Shown: positions 33,710 through 42,852, counted from the stretch's first letter. The stretch: 64,000 nucleotides of DNA from an uncultured Clostridia bacterium (GCA_947624575.1 CANQKY010000001.1:68964-132963), one strand, 5' to 3'. Translations and numbers: made by a program. Notes: generated from the sequence alone by a model not told the origin.

Positions 33710-35095
33710 ATGGCATCTATTATTAAAAGGAAGAAATCATATTCGGTTATTTACAATTATATTGATGAAAGGGGTGAAACAAGGCAGAAATGGGAAACTT
33801 GCCATACATATAAGGAAGCACAAAAGCGGAAAGCCGAGATTGAAAATCAGCAATTTAACGGCACATTTCTTCTTCCAAATAAGCAAACCGTCGAAAGCTT
33901 TCTGCATGACTTTGTTCATACTTACGGTGTGAAAAAGTGGAGCGTGTCCATGTATGACAGCAATACTTCTCTCATTTCAAATTACATAAATCCTATTCTG
34001 GGAGATATGGAAGTGCAAGCTGTTACTGTCCGCGTTGTGGATCAGTACATTCAACAACTCCAAAAAACCCCCGCTGTGTCACGCAGTAGACGAAAAGCTA
34101 GAACTCAGTATGTAACGGATAAAACTATCGTCAAAATTATCAAAGTTCTCCGTTGCGCCTTCAACCAGGCAGTTAGGTGGGAAATAATCGGCAAAAACCC
34201 TTTTGACAATGTGGTACTGCCAAAAACGGAGTATGCAAAGCGGGATATTTGGGATGCTGATACGATCCGCAAAGCATTAGATGAATGCACGGATAGCAAG
34301 TTGTATATTGCAATGAATCTGTCATTCGCCTGTTCTTTGCGTCTGGGAGAGATACTTGGTTTGACTTGGGATAATGTGCACATTGAGGATGAAGATATTG
34401 CAAATGACAATGCGTATGTCTTCATTGATAAAGAGCTGGAACGGTGTTCCAAACAGGCAATAGAAATGCTGGGAGAAAAGGATATATACTATATTTTCAC
34501 TCCGCTCTTACCCAATACAAGCACACGGATTATTCTCAAAAAACCCAAGACAGAGTCCAGTATTCGTAAGGTGTGGTTGCCGAGAACGGTGGCCTATATT
34601 TTAAAAGAATGGAAAGCATCGCAAGATGAACTCAAGAATTTTCTCGGTGATGAGTATCAAGATTATAATCTTGTTATCGCTTTGCCAAATGGTCGACCTT
34701 GTGAAAATAGGATCATTGAGAAAGAATTCTTGGATTTGAAGAAGAAAGCAGGACTGCCCAATGTGGTTTTCCATTCTTTACGCCATTCCAGTACGTCATA
34801 TAAGTTGAAACTGAATCATGGCGACTTAAAGGCAACACAAGGTGACACTGGGCATGCGGAAATTGATATGATTACCAAAGTATATGCACACATACTTGAT
34901 GAGGACAGAAAAATCAATGCACAGAAGTTCGAAAGTGCTTTTTATGCCAATCCTGATCTGCGGAATGTAAAACCGCCGCAGAAGGAGGTGCAACCGCTGC
35001 AGATTGATCTGAATGCTTTGATTGAGCAGTTACAGAAATCCCCGGAGCTTGCAAATACTTTGGCAACGATCATATCAGCCAAATCGGCTTGCTAA
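33710..35095 (+). CDS. tyrosine recombinase (integrase)
   Basis: A 461-aa integrase. The N-terminal about 60 residues resemble an arm-binding (AP2-like) domain, followed by a SAM-like core-binding domain and the catalytic domain. Catalytic residues include Arg in SLRLGEILGLTWDNV, HSLRHSS with His-x-x-Arg, His in DTGHAEIDMITKVYAHI and the nucleophile Tyr. It is longer than typical because of an insertion (residues about 220-320) and a C-terminal tail. It lies at the right edge of the element beside a tRNA-Arg gene, the usual target of such enzymes. Confidence 0.93.
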   Translation: MASIIKRKKSYSVIYNYIDERGETRQKWETCHTYKEAQKRKAEIENQQFNGTFLLPNKQTVESFLHDFVHTYGVKKWSVSMYDSNTSLISNYINPILGDMEVQAVTVRVVDQYIQQLQKTPAVSRSRRKARTQYVTDKTIVKIIKVLRCAFNQAVRWEIIGKNPFDNVVLPKTEYAKRDIWDADTIRKALDECTDSKLYIAMNLSFACSLRLGEILGLTWDNVHIEDEDIANDNAYVFIDKELERCSKQAIEMLGEKDIYYIFTPLLPNTSTRIILKKPKTESSIRKVWLPRTVAYILKEWKASQDELKNFLGDEYQDYNLVIALPNGRPCENRIIEKEFLDLKKKAGLPNVVFHSLRHSSTSYKLKLNHGDLKATQGDTGHAEIDMITKVYAHILDEDRKINAQKFESAFYANPDLRNVKPPQKEVQPLQIDLNALIEQLQKSPELANTLATIISAKSAC

Positions 35096-35163
35096 TGAGA
35101 AATTAGCAAAAAAGCGATTTTTATTAGCAAACTTCAAAAAATCGTTCGAATCCAATTAGCAAA
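35088..35163. repeat. ATTAGCAAA repeats, likely integrase arm sites
   Basis: ATTAGCAAA occurs at 35102-35110, 35123-35131 and 35155-35163, with an inverted CATTAGCAA-like copy at the 3' end of int (about 35089-35097). Clusters of short repeats just inside the end of an integrative element are typical of integrase arm-type binding sites. Confidence 0.6.
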
Positions 35164-35235
35164 TATGCAGGAAAGTATGCAAAAAATCCAATAGGATTTT
35201 GAGGAGGATTGCCGCAGGGCAGCAGAATGAAAAAA

Positions 35236-35267
35236 GCTGCAAGCCTTTGAAAACAAAGGCCTGCAGC
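35236..35267 (-). terminator. terminator of the element-borne tRNA-Arg
   Basis: GCTGCAAGCCTTTG and CAAAGGCCTGCAGC pair with one mismatch around an AAAA loop; on the minus strand TTTTTT follows. It lies directly downstream of the tRNA. Confidence 0.82.
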
Positions 35268-35275
35268 GGATTTTC

Positions 35276-35350
35276 TGGCACCCCCTGCGAGAATCGAACT
35301 CACAACTAACCCTTAGGAGGGGTTTATTATCTCCATTTAACTAAGGGGGC
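35276..35350 (-). tRNA. tRNA-Arg (CCU), inside the element
   Basis: Read on the minus strand it folds as a complete tRNA: acceptor GCCCCCT with AGGGGGT, D-stem GTTA/TAAT, anticodon stem AACCC/GGGTT with loop CTCCTAA (anticodon CCT), T-arm GTGAG-TTCGATT-CTCGC, and an encoded CCA. The sequence outside the anticodon arm differs strongly from the host remnant next to it, so it is an element-carried tRNA and not a duplicate. Confidence 0.88.
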
Positions 35351-35397
35351 AAATGTTAAACTTATTCAGTTATATACAGTTTTTGGACTCGAACGAA

Positions 35398-35443
35398 CTA
35401 CCGCTTAGGAGGCGGTCGCTCTATCCAACTGAGCTACGCAGAC
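35398..35443 (-). pseudogene. 5' half of host tRNA-Arg (CCU), cut by the element
   Basis: On the minus strand the sequence begins GTCTGCGTAGCTCAGTTGG and runs through the anticodon arm ACCGC-CTCCTAA-GCGGT as in a normal clostridial tRNA-Arg. After the anticodon arm the expected 3' half with CGCAGAC is missing and AT-rich element sequence follows. This marks the right attachment site. The crossover most likely lies in the anticodon region, since CTCCTAA is shared with the element tRNA. Confidence 0.82.
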
Positions 35444-35492
35444 ATTTTTTGGAGCCGATACCGTTGCCGTGCAGCGCATAAAGCACAACCAT

Positions 35493-35522
35493 CGAGGCGC
35501 TGACCAACGAGGCGCTGACTAA
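35493..35522. repeat. 15-bp tandem repeat
   Basis: CGAGGCGCTGACCAA is followed by CGAGGCGCTGACTAA. It lies between the tRNA remnant and the argG promoter. No function is evident. Confidence 0.8.
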
Positions 35523-35578
35523 CAAGTATTATACCACAAATGCGGCGGACGGGCAACCTTTTTCTTTCTGCATATGAA

Positions 35579-35722
35579 TGTATAATTATTCATTTATATA
35601 CAGAATTTCCATCTCGAATTTAGGCAATCAAACCGTAAATTCGCCCAATTTACAGCCCTTTTCGGTAATTTGTATAAATATTCAAATTAGGGGTTGCATT
35701 TTGCCGCAAACCGGAGTAAAAT
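35579..35722 (+). promoter_or_regulatory. arg operon control region: two ARG boxes and a promoter
   Basis: TGTATAATTATTCA (35579-35592) and TGTATAAATATTCA (35671-35684) both match the core of the Gram-positive ArgR/AhrC operator TGNATWWWWATNCA. The second lies ten bases before a promoter, TTGCAT (35694-35699), 17-base spacer, TAAAAT (35717-35722). The 92-bp distance between boxes would allow looping by a hexameric repressor. The leader after the promoter holds a CTGCCGA/TCGGCAG hairpin without a T-run. These support arginine repression of the downstream operon. Confidence 0.88.
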
Positions 35723-35847
35723 GGAAGCATCGCAAAAATACGATTTTCCACCGTGCTTCGGACGCCTTCGCGGCAAGAGCCTCTGCCGAGCCGCTTCGGC
35801 AGGCGCTTAGGGTTCCGATCACGCAAAGCGGCAGAATGGAGATTATC

Positions 35848-37068
35848 ATGGCTGAGAAAAAAATCAAAAAGGTCGTGCTTGCCTATTCGGGCGGGCTGGA
35901 CACCTCGATCATCATTCCGTGGCTGAAGGAGAACTACGGCGATCCCGAGATCATTGCCGTATCGGGCGATGTAGGGCAGGAGGCGGAGCTGGACGGGCTG
36001 GAGGAGAAGGCTTTGGCGACCGGCGCCTCCAAGCTGTATATCGAGGATCTTCAGGACGAGTTTGTGGACGAATTTGTCTTTCCGACCCTGAAAGCGGACG
36101 CGGTGTACGAGGGCAAATATCTGCTCGGCACCTCCTTTGCAAGACCGGTCATTGCCAAGCGGATCGTGGAGATCGCCAAGGCGGAGGGCGCGGACGCCAT
36201 CTGCCACGGCTGCACCGGCAAGGGGAACGATCAGGTGCGGTTCGAGCTGACCATCAAAGCCTTTGCGCCGGAGATGACCATCATCGCGCCGTGGCGGGTT
36301 TGGGACATCAAGTCTCGCGATGAGGAGATCGACTATGCCGAGGCGCATCATATCCCGCTGAAGATCACACGGGAGACCAGCTACTCGAAGGATAAAAACC
36401 TCTGGCACCTGTCCCATGAGGGACTGGACCTGGAGGACCCCGCCAACGAACCAAAGTATGACGAGATTCTCGAAATGGGAGTATCGCCCGAAAAAGCGCC
36501 CGATCAGCCGACCTATGTGACGATCCACTTTGAAAAAGGTGTGCCGACCGCGCTGGACGGGGTGGAGATGAAAGGCTCCGATCTCATTAAGGCGCTCAAC
36601 CGGCTTGGCGGCGCGAACGGGATCGGGCTTGCCGATCTGGTGGAGAACCGGCTGGTCGGCATGAAGTCCAGAGGGGTATACGAAACGCCGGGCGGCACGA
36701 TTCTCTATCATGCGCATGATGTGCTGGAGACGATCACGCTGGATAAGGAAACACAGCATTATAAGCAGCAGATCGCTTTGAAGTTTGCCGATATCGTTTA
36801 TAACGGTCAGTGGTACACGCCGCTGCGGGAGGCGCTTTCCGCCTTTGTGGACGAAACGCAGAAAACGGTGACCGGCGATGTGAAGCTGAAGCTCTATAAG
36901 GGGAATATCATCAATGCCGGCGTGACCTCGCCCTACACCCTTTACAGTGAGGAGGTCGCCACCTTCGGTGAGGACGACGTGTATAATCAGATGGATTCGC
37001 AGGGCTTTATCAATCTGTTCGGACTGCCGATCAAGGTGAAGGCGATGCTGGACGCCAAGCGGAAGTAA
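35848..37068 (+). CDS. argG: argininosuccinate synthase
   Basis: ArgG joins citrulline and aspartate using ATP. The 406-aa sequence starts at ATG 35848 with GGAG upstream; the ORF track extends 90 codons further through the ARG boxes and promoter, which is not coding. The ATP PP-motif ([18 protein letters not shown]) is at the N-terminus. Other landmarks are [49 protein letters not shown] and [15 protein letters not shown]. It is the first gene of the arginine operon. Confidence 0.97.
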   Translation: MAEKKIKKVVLAYSGGLDTSIIIPWLKENYGDPEIIAVSGDVGQEAELDGLEEKALATGASKLYIEDLQDEFVDEFVFPTLKADAVYEGKYLLGTSFARPVIAKRIVEIAKAEGADAICHGCTGKGNDQVRFELTIKAFAPEMTIIAPWRVWDIKSRDEEIDYAEAHHIPLKITRETSYSKDKNLWHLSHEGLDLEDPANEPKYDEILEMGVSPEKAPDQPTYVTIHFEKGVPTALDGVEMKGSDLIKALNRLGGANGIGLADLVENRLVGMKSRGVYETPGGTILYHAHDVLETITLDKETQHYKQQIALKFADIVYNGQWYTPLREALSAFVDETQKTVTGDVKLKLYKGNIINAGVTSPYTLYSEEVATFGEDDVYNQMDSQGFINLFGLPIKVKAMLDAKRK

Positions 37069-37074
37069 AAACAG

Positions 37075-37110
37075 AGAAGGCAGACTTCCGGTCTGCCTTG
37101 TCTGCATTTT
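37075..37110 (+). terminator. hairpin between argG and argH
   Basis: AAGGCAGAC and GTCTGCCTT pair around a short TTCCG loop, followed by GTCTGCATTTTT. It may partly reduce transcription into argH. Confidence 0.6.
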
Positions 37111-37127
37111 TGGATAGGGGAAAACAG

Positions 37128-38513
37128 ATGGAAAAGATGTGGGCGGGACGGTTCCAAAAGGAGACCGATTCCCGCGTGAACGATTTTAACTCCTCCATTT
37201 CTTTTGACGCGCGAATGTACCGGCAGGATATTCGCGGGAGCATCGCCCATGCCACCATGCTGGGCGAGGTGGGGATCCTGACGCCGGAAGATGTGCAGGC
37301 GATCACCGATGGGCTGGAGGAAATCCTCTCGGAGCTTCAGAGCGGCGCGCTGACGCCCGACCCGAACGCCGAGGATATCCATATGTTTATCGAGGCGGAG
37401 CTGACTCGCCGGATCGGGGACGCGGGCAAGCGGCTGCACACCGCGCGGAGCCGAAACGATCAGGTGGCGCTCGACCTGCGGCTTTATCTGCGGGACGAGG
37501 TGAACACCCTTCTGCCGCTTTTGCGGGAGCTGATCGAAACGCTCTGCCGCCTTGCCGAGCAGAACGCCGATACCGTGATGGCGGGATATACCCACCTCCA
37601 GCGCGCCCAGCCGATCACCTTCGGGCATCATCTCATGGCGTATGCCGGCATGCTGCTGCGGGACATCTCCCGCCTGTCCGACGCCGAGGAGAGAATGGAG
37701 GAATGTCCGCTCGGAAGCGGTGCGCTGGCGACTACCACCTATCCGATTGATCGGGCGCGGACAGCAAAGCTGCTCGGCTTTCGGGCGCCTGTGGCAAACA
37801 GCCTTGACGGGGTGGCGGATCGCGATTTTTGCATCGAGCTGACCGCCGCGCTCGCACTTTTGATGACCCACCTTTCCCGTCTGTCGGAGGAGATCATTCT
37901 CTGGTGCTCGTGGGAGTTTCGGTTCATCGAACTGGACGACGCCTATGCGACCGGCTCCAGCATCATGCCGCAGAAGAAAAATCCCGACGTGACCGAGCTG
38001 ATTCGCGGCAAAACGGGGCGGGTGATCGGCGATCTGGTGACTTTGCTGACCATGATGAAGGGTCTGCCGCTTGCCTATAATAAGGATATGCAGGAGGATA
38101 AGCAGGCGGTGTTCGATGCGTTTGATACGGCACGGCTGTGCGTGTCCACCATGACGCCGATGCTGGCGACCTGTCGGGTGAAGAAGGAGAATATGCGCGC
38201 GGCGGCGGCGGAGGGCTTTTTGAACGCCACCGACTGTGCCGATTATCTGGTGCGGCAGGGGGTGCCGTTTCGGGACGCCTATAAGGTGACGGGCGGACTG
38301 GTCGCCCGTTGTATCGAAACGGGGCATACGCTGGAAACGCTGCCGTTTGCGGAATATCATGCGGCGCATGAGGCGTTTGGCGAGGATATTTATCAGGCGA
38401 TCGCGCTGGATCGCTGTGTGGCGGGCAGAACGGTATACGGCGGACCCGCGCCCGAAAGCGTGCTGGCGCAGGTAGCCGCGGTACGAGAAAAGCTGACAGG
38501 AGAGAAAGTATGA
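37128..38513 (+). CDS. argH: argininosuccinate lyase
   Basis: ArgH splits argininosuccinate into arginine and fumarate. The 461-aa protein starts at ATG 37128 (MEKMWAGRFQKETDSRV), the family N-terminus. It has the signature GSSIMPQKKNPDVTELIRGKTGR and TARSRNDQVALDLRLYLRDE, plus GYTHLQRAQPITFGHH. Length and motifs are normal. The next gene overlaps it by four bases. Confidence 0.97.
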   Translation: MEKMWAGRFQKETDSRVNDFNSSISFDARMYRQDIRGSIAHATMLGEVGILTPEDVQAITDGLEEILSELQSGALTPDPNAEDIHMFIEAELTRRIGDAGKRLHTARSRNDQVALDLRLYLRDEVNTLLPLLRELIETLCRLAEQNADTVMAGYTHLQRAQPITFGHHLMAYAGMLLRDISRLSDAEERMEECPLGSGALATTTYPIDRARTAKLLGFRAPVANSLDGVADRDFCIELTAALALLMTHLSRLSEEIILWCSWEFRFIELDDAYATGSSIMPQKKNPDVTELIRGKTGRVIGDLVTLLTMMKGLPLAYNKDMQEDKQAVFDAFDTARLCVSTMTPMLATCRVKKENMRAAAAEGFLNATDCADYLVRQGVPFRDAYKVTGGLVARCIETGHTLETLPFAEYHAAHEAFGEDIYQAIALDRCVAGRTVYGGPAPESVLAQVAAVREKLTGEKV

Positions 38514-39547
38514 TCAAAGCGGGAATTATCGGTGCGACCGGCTATGCCGGCGAGGAGCTGGCACGGCTGCTGCTGCGGCATTCGGAGGCGGAGCTTGCGG
38601 CAGTCAGCTCGGTCAGCTTTACCGGCCAAAAATTGAGCGAGGTCTATCCCAGCCTTGCCGGCATATGTGATCTCACTCTGACCGATGAGGACGGGGTGAT
38701 CGCGGCAAGCGATCTGGTGTTTGCCTCCCTGCCGCACGGGCTGTCGGAACAGCTGGCGGAAAAATGCCTTGCAAAGGGGAAGCGGTTGATCGACCTGGGG
38801 GCGGATTTCAGGCTCACCGATCCGGCGGAGTATGAAAGGTGGTACGGGCTTTCCTATCAAAAGCCCGAGCTGCACGGCAAAGCGGTCTATTGTATCCCCG
38901 AACTGCATCGTAAGCTGGTGACGGCGGACACCGCCATCATCGGGAATCCCGGCTGTTATCCGACCGGCATCGGGCTTTCGCTGGCGCCGGTTCTGCGGGC
39001 GGGGCTTGTGAAGCCGGACAGTATTATCATCGACGCAAAGTCGGGTGTGACCGGCGCGGGACGGGGGCTGAGCCAAACCACCCATTATCCCGACTGCAAC
39101 GAGGCGTTTTCGCCCTATAAAATCGCGCAGCACCGTCACACCCCCGAGATCGAGCAGACGCTGAGCGGGCTGGCGGGCGAGCCGGTGCGGATCACCTTTG
39201 TGCCGCATCTGCTGCCGGTCAATCGCGGGATCGTGTCCACCGTCTATGCAGACAGCAGGCGGGAGGTGACCGCCGAGGAGCTCTACCGCCTTTATCGGGA
39301 GAGCTATCAAAATGAGCCGTTCGTGCGGGTGCTGCCGGAGGGCACGGTTGCCAATTTGGGGCGGGTCAAGTACGCCAATTACTGCGACCTGTCGCTCCAC
39401 ACCGATCCCCGTACCGGCAGGATCATACTGGTCTCGGCAATTGACAATATGGTAAAAGGCGCGGCGGGACAGGCGATTCAGAACATGAATCTCTGGTACG
39501 GGCTGGACGAGACTACGGGGCTTACCATGATACCGCCCGCGTTTTGA
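38510..39547 (+). CDS. argC: N-acetyl-gamma-glutamyl-phosphate reductase
   Basis: ArgC reduces N-acetylglutamyl phosphate with NADPH. The 345-aa protein has the nucleotide-binding start IKAGIIGATGYAGEELARLLLRHSE, the active-site Cys in IIGNPGCYPTGI, and HRHTPEIEQTL with the catalytic His. GAGAGAAAG precedes ATG 38510, which overlaps argH. Confidence 0.97.
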   Translation: MIKAGIIGATGYAGEELARLLLRHSEAELAAVSSVSFTGQKLSEVYPSLAGICDLTLTDEDGVIAASDLVFASLPHGLSEQLAEKCLAKGKRLIDLGADFRLTDPAEYERWYGLSYQKPELHGKAVYCIPELHRKLVTADTAIIGNPGCYPTGIGLSLAPVLRAGLVKPDSIIIDAKSGVTGAGRGLSQTTHYPDCNEAFSPYKIAQHRHTPEIEQTLSGLAGEPVRITFVPHLLPVNRGIVSTVYADSRREVTAEELYRLYRESYQNEPFVRVLPEGTVANLGRVKYANYCDLSLHTDPRTGRIILVSAIDNMVKGAAGQAIQNMNLWYGLDETTGLTMIPPAF

Positions 39548-39562
39548 TACAGGAGGAAGAAA

Positions 39563-40804
39563 ATGGACTTAGTGAAGTTCAAGGGATTTACATTTGTAGA
39601 GGGCGGCATCTGCGCGCCCCACGGGTTTCGCGCCGCCGGTATCCATTGCGGGGTGCGGAAGAATAAAGAAAAACGCGATCTGGCGCTGATCGCGGCGGAG
39701 CATTCCTGCGCCGCGGCGGCGATGTATACCCGCAATAAGGTAAAAGGCGCGCCGATCGCCGTCACCAAAAAGCATCTCGAAAACGGCACGGCACGCGCCG
39801 TAATCGTCAACAGCGGGAACGCCAATACCTGCAATGCGGACGGTGTGGAAAAGGCAAATCAGATGTGCAAGGCGACCGCCGCCGCACTGAAGATTCCCGA
39901 GGACGAGGTGATCGTGGCGTCCACCGGCGTGATCGGTGAGCCGCTCCCGATCGAGCCGATCGTCAAGGGAATCCCGACGCTGGCAAGGGCGCTTTCCACT
40001 GAGGGAAGCGAGCAGGCGGCGGAGGCGATCATGACCACCGACACCGTGAAAAAGGAACTGGCGCTCTCTTTCTCGCTCGACGGGGTAAACTGCACCGTGG
40101 CGGGGATCGCAAAGGGCAGCGGCATGATCCACCCGAATATGGCGACCATGCTCTGCTTCCTTACCACCGATGTTGCCATCGGTGCGGTGCTGCTCAAAAA
40201 AGCACTCACACAGGTGGTGGACGAGACCTTCCATATGGTCAGTATCGACGGGGACACCTCGACCAACGACATGGTGTCCTGCATGGCTTCGGGGGACGCG
40301 GATATGAAGCCGATCACCTCGGCGGAGGACCCGCGGTATGCGGTTTTTGTCAACGCGCTTTATGTCCTTTTGATGAATCTGTCGCGGGCGATCGCCGCCG
40401 ACGGCGAGGGCGCGACCAAGCTGCTGGAATGCACCGTGACCGATGCGCCCGATCGGGCGACTGCCAGACGGGTCGCCAAATCGGTCATCACCTCCAGCCT
40501 GTTCAAGGCGGCGATGTTCGGCGCGGACGCCAACTGGGGGCGGATTCTCTGTGCGATCGGCTACACCGAGGGGAGCTTTTCGATCGACAAGGTGGCGGTC
40601 ACCCTCAAAAGCGAAAAGGGGACGCTGCCGGTCTGCCAAAACGGAAGCGGCGTGCCGTTTCAGGAGACAAAGGCAAAGCGGATTCTGGAGGCGGACGAGA
40701 TCAAAATTCTCATCTCGCTGGGTGGTGGAGACTGCTCGGCGATCGCGTGGGGGTGCGATCTCACCTATGACTATGTGAAGATCAACGGCGATTACAGGAC
40801 CTGA
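39563..40804 (+). CDS. argJ: bifunctional ornithine acetyltransferase/N-acetylglutamate synthase
   Basis: ArgJ recycles the acetyl group from N-acetylornithine to glutamate. The 413-aa protein has the self-cleavage site with the nucleophile Thr in HPNMATMLCFLTTD and the conserved VIVNSGNANTCNADG and GDTSTNDMVSCMASG segments. Presence of argJ means the acetyl cycle is used, so argE is not needed. AGGAGGAAG precedes the start. Confidence 0.96.
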   Translation: MDLVKFKGFTFVEGGICAPHGFRAAGIHCGVRKNKEKRDLALIAAEHSCAAAAMYTRNKVKGAPIAVTKKHLENGTARAVIVNSGNANTCNADGVEKANQMCKATAAALKIPEDEVIVASTGVIGEPLPIEPIVKGIPTLARALSTEGSEQAAEAIMTTDTVKKELALSFSLDGVNCTVAGIAKGSGMIHPNMATMLCFLTTDVAIGAVLLKKALTQVVDETFHMVSIDGDTSTNDMVSCMASGDADMKPITSAEDPRYAVFVNALYVLLMNLSRAIAADGEGATKLLECTVTDAPDRATARRVAKSVITSSLFKAAMFGADANWGRILCAIGYTEGSFSIDKVAVTLKSEKGTLPVCQNGSGVPFQETKAKRILEADEIKILISLGGGDCSAIAWGCDLTYDYVKINGDYRT

Positions 40805-40814
40805 GGTGAGTATC

Positions 40815-41672
40815 ATGACAAGCGAAAATCAATCCAGAGCCGAGATACTGGTAGACGCGCTCCCCTTTATCCAGAGCTATAACGATAAAATCGTGGTGGT
40901 GAAATACGGCGGCAACGCGATGACCAGTCCAGAGTTAAAGGACGCGGTCATGACCGATCTGGTACTGCTGTCGCTGGTCGGTGTGCGGGTCGTGCTGGTA
41001 CACGGCGGTGGTCCCGAGATCAACGATATGCTGGATCGGGTGGGGCTGGAAAGCCGGTTTATCGACGGCTTGCGGTATACCGATGCGCCGACGGCGGAAA
41101 TCGTGCAGATGGTGCTGGCGGGGAAGGTGAACAAGGGGCTTGTGTCCCTTTTGCAGCAGCACGGCGGCACGGCGCTGGGGCTTTGCGGCACCGACGCACA
41201 GATGATCCGCGCACACCGCATGACGGGAGAAGTGGACCTCGGACAGGTCGGCGAGATCGACGAGATCGACACCGGTCTGATCGTGGACGCGCTGAATCTG
41301 GGCTATATTCCGGTGGTGGCGACCGTTGCGACCGGCGAGGACGGCGAGATTTACAACATCAACGCCGATACGGCGGCGGCGCGGATTGCGGCGGCGCTCG
41401 GCGCACAGAAGCTGATCGTCATGACCGATATTCGCGGTCTGCTGCGGGATAAAAACGACGAATCCACGCTGATCTCAAATGTCAATGTCAGCGAGGTGCC
41501 GTACTATGTCAAGACAGGGATCATCAGCGGGGGCATGATCCCCAAGATCGAGTGTTGTGTGGAGGCGGTGCGGCGGGGCGTGCCGAACGCCACCATCATC
41601 GACGGGCGGATCCCCCATGCCATTTTGATCGAGATCCTCACCAGTGAGGGTGTCGGCACGATGTTCAGTTAA
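40815..41672 (+). CDS. argB: acetylglutamate kinase
   Basis: ArgB phosphorylates N-acetylglutamate. The 285-aa protein starts at ATG 40815 with GAGGTGAG as SD; the ORF-track GTG lies within the SD. Visible landmarks are VVVKYGGNAMTS, VLVHGGGPEINDML, the NVNADTAAARIAAALGAQKLIVMTDIRG block and ISGGMIPKIECCVEAVRRGV. The N-terminal extension suggests the arginine-sensitive form. Confidence 0.96.
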   Translation: MTSENQSRAEILVDALPFIQSYNDKIVVVKYGGNAMTSPELKDAVMTDLVLLSLVGVRVVLVHGGGPEINDMLDRVGLESRFIDGLRYTDAPTAEIVQMVLAGKVNKGLVSLLQQHGGTALGLCGTDAQMIRAHRMTGEVDLGQVGEIDEIDTGLIVDALNLGYIPVVATVATGEDGEIYNINADTAAARIAAALGAQKLIVMTDIRGLLRDKNDESTLISNVNVSEVPYYVKTGIISGGMIPKIECCVEAVRRGVPNATIIDGRIPHAILIEILTSEGVGTMFS

Positions 41673-41682
41673 GGAGAACAAC

Positions 41683-42852
41683 ATGGATTACAAAAAACGC
41701 GATGAGGCATTTGTGGCACATACCTACCGCCGTTTTCCGGTTTTTCTGGAGCAGGGCAGCGGCGTGACCGCCAAAGGGGACGGGAAAACCTATCTCGATT
41801 TCGGCAGCGGGATCGGGGTCAATGCGCTGGGGTATTCCGACCCCGAATGGGCGGCGGCGGTAGCCGAACAGGCGGGCAGATTGCAGCACACCTCGAATCT
41901 CTATTATACCGCTCCGGCGGCGGAGCTGGCAGAGCTGCTTTGCAAGCTCACCGGCTGTAAAAAGGTGTTTTTCGGCAATTCGGGCGCCGAGGCAAACGAG
42001 GGCGCCATCAAAGCGGCGCGGAAATACAGCTATGATAAATACGGCAAAGGGCGGCAGACCATCGTCACTCTCTGCAATTCCTTTCACGGGCGGACGGTGA
42101 CCACCCTTGCCGCAAACGGGCAGGCTTCGTTTCACGATTTCTTTTTCCCGTTTACCGAGGGCTTTGTGTATGCAAAGGCAAACGATATTGCCGACCTCAC
42201 CGAAAAGCTGACCGAGGACGTCTGCGCGGTGATGGTGGAGCCGGTGCAGGGCGAGGGCGGGGTACACCCGCTGGAGCCTGCGTTCTTGCGGCAGGTCGCT
42301 TCCCTTTGCGAAAAGCGGGATATCCTGTTTGTTGCCGACGAGGTGCAGACCGGCATGGGCAGAACCGGCAAGCTGCTTGCCACTGAGCATTACGGCGTCA
42401 CGCCCGACATCGTCACATTGGCAAAGGGGCTTGGCGGCGGACTGCCGATCGGCGCGGTGCTGTTCGGGGAAAAGACCGAGCAGGTGCTGCAATACGGTCA
42501 GCACGGCAGTACCTTCGGGGGGAATCCGGTGGTCTGCGCCGGCGCGCTGTGCTGCCTGAAACGGATTTCTGAGCCGGCGTTTTTAAGCGAGGTCGCCGAA
42601 AAGGGCGGCTATCTGAAAGCGCGGCTGGAGGAATTGCCGCAGATCGACAAGGTAAGCGGACTGGGGCTGATGCTCGGCTTCACTCTCAAAAGGGGGACGG
42701 CTGCCGAGGTCGCGGCGAAATCAGCCGAAGCGGGATTGCTTTTGCTGACCGCCAAGGAAAAGGTACGCCTGCTGCCGCCGCTTATCATCACAAAGGAAGA
42801 GATCGACCGCGGTATCGCGCTGCTGCAAAAAGTATTGGAGGGGATCGCATGA
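41683..42852 (+). CDS. argD: acetylornithine aminotransferase
   Basis: ArgD is the PLP transaminase that converts N-acetylglutamate semialdehyde to N-acetylornithine. The 389-aa protein starts at ATG 41683 with AAGGAG. It has the class-III aminotransferase pattern: FFGNSGAEANEGAIKAARKYS, FHGRTVTTLAANGQ, LFVADEVQTGMGRTGKL and the PLP lysine in DIVTLAKGLGGGLPIG. It overlaps argF by four bases. Confidence 0.95.
   Translation: MDYKKRDEAFVAHTYRRFPVFLEQGSGVTAKGDGKTYLDFGSGIGVNALGYSDPEWAAAVAEQAGRLQHTSNLYYTAPAAELAELLCKLTGCKKVFFGNSGAEANEGAIKAARKYSYDKYGKGRQTIVTLCNSFHGRTVTTLAANGQASFHDFFFPFTEGFVYAKANDIADLTEKLTEDVCAVMVEPVQGEGGVHPLEPAFLRQVASLCEKRDILFVADEVQTGMGRTGKLLATEHYGVTPDIVTLAKGLGGGLPIGAVLFGEKTEQVLQYGQHGSTFGGNPVVCAGALCCLKRISEPAFLSEVAEKGGYLKARLEELPQIDKVSGLGLMLGFTLKRGTAAEVAAKSAEAGLLLLTAKEKVRLLPPLIITKEEIDRGIALLQKVLEGIA

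Noticed and set aside
35141-35153. TTCGAATCC as the missing 3' half of the host tRNA-Arg
   Set aside because: It is on the opposite strand to the remnant and lacks a T-stem and the CGCAGAC acceptor, so it is probably chance.
35088-35163. Short CRISPR-like repeat array
   Set aside because: The ATTAGCAAA units are only 9 bp with irregular spacing, and no cas genes are near. They fit integrase arm sites better. No CRISPR array was seen anywhere.
35723-35847. T-box riboswitch in front of argG
   Set aside because: The leader has one hairpin but no T-box sequence or antiterminator arrangement; the ARG boxes explain the control.
35650-37107. 485-aa minus-strand ORF opposite argG
   Set aside because: Shadow of argG in GC-rich DNA; no family features, and it would run through the argG promoter and ARG boxes.
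36987-38369. 460-aa minus-strand ORF opposite argH
   Set aside because: Antisense shadow with His/Arg-rich low-information sequence; argH is certain on the other strand.
39569-40816. 415-aa minus-strand ORF opposite argJ
   Set aside because: Shadow ORF; no SD and no recognisable motif.
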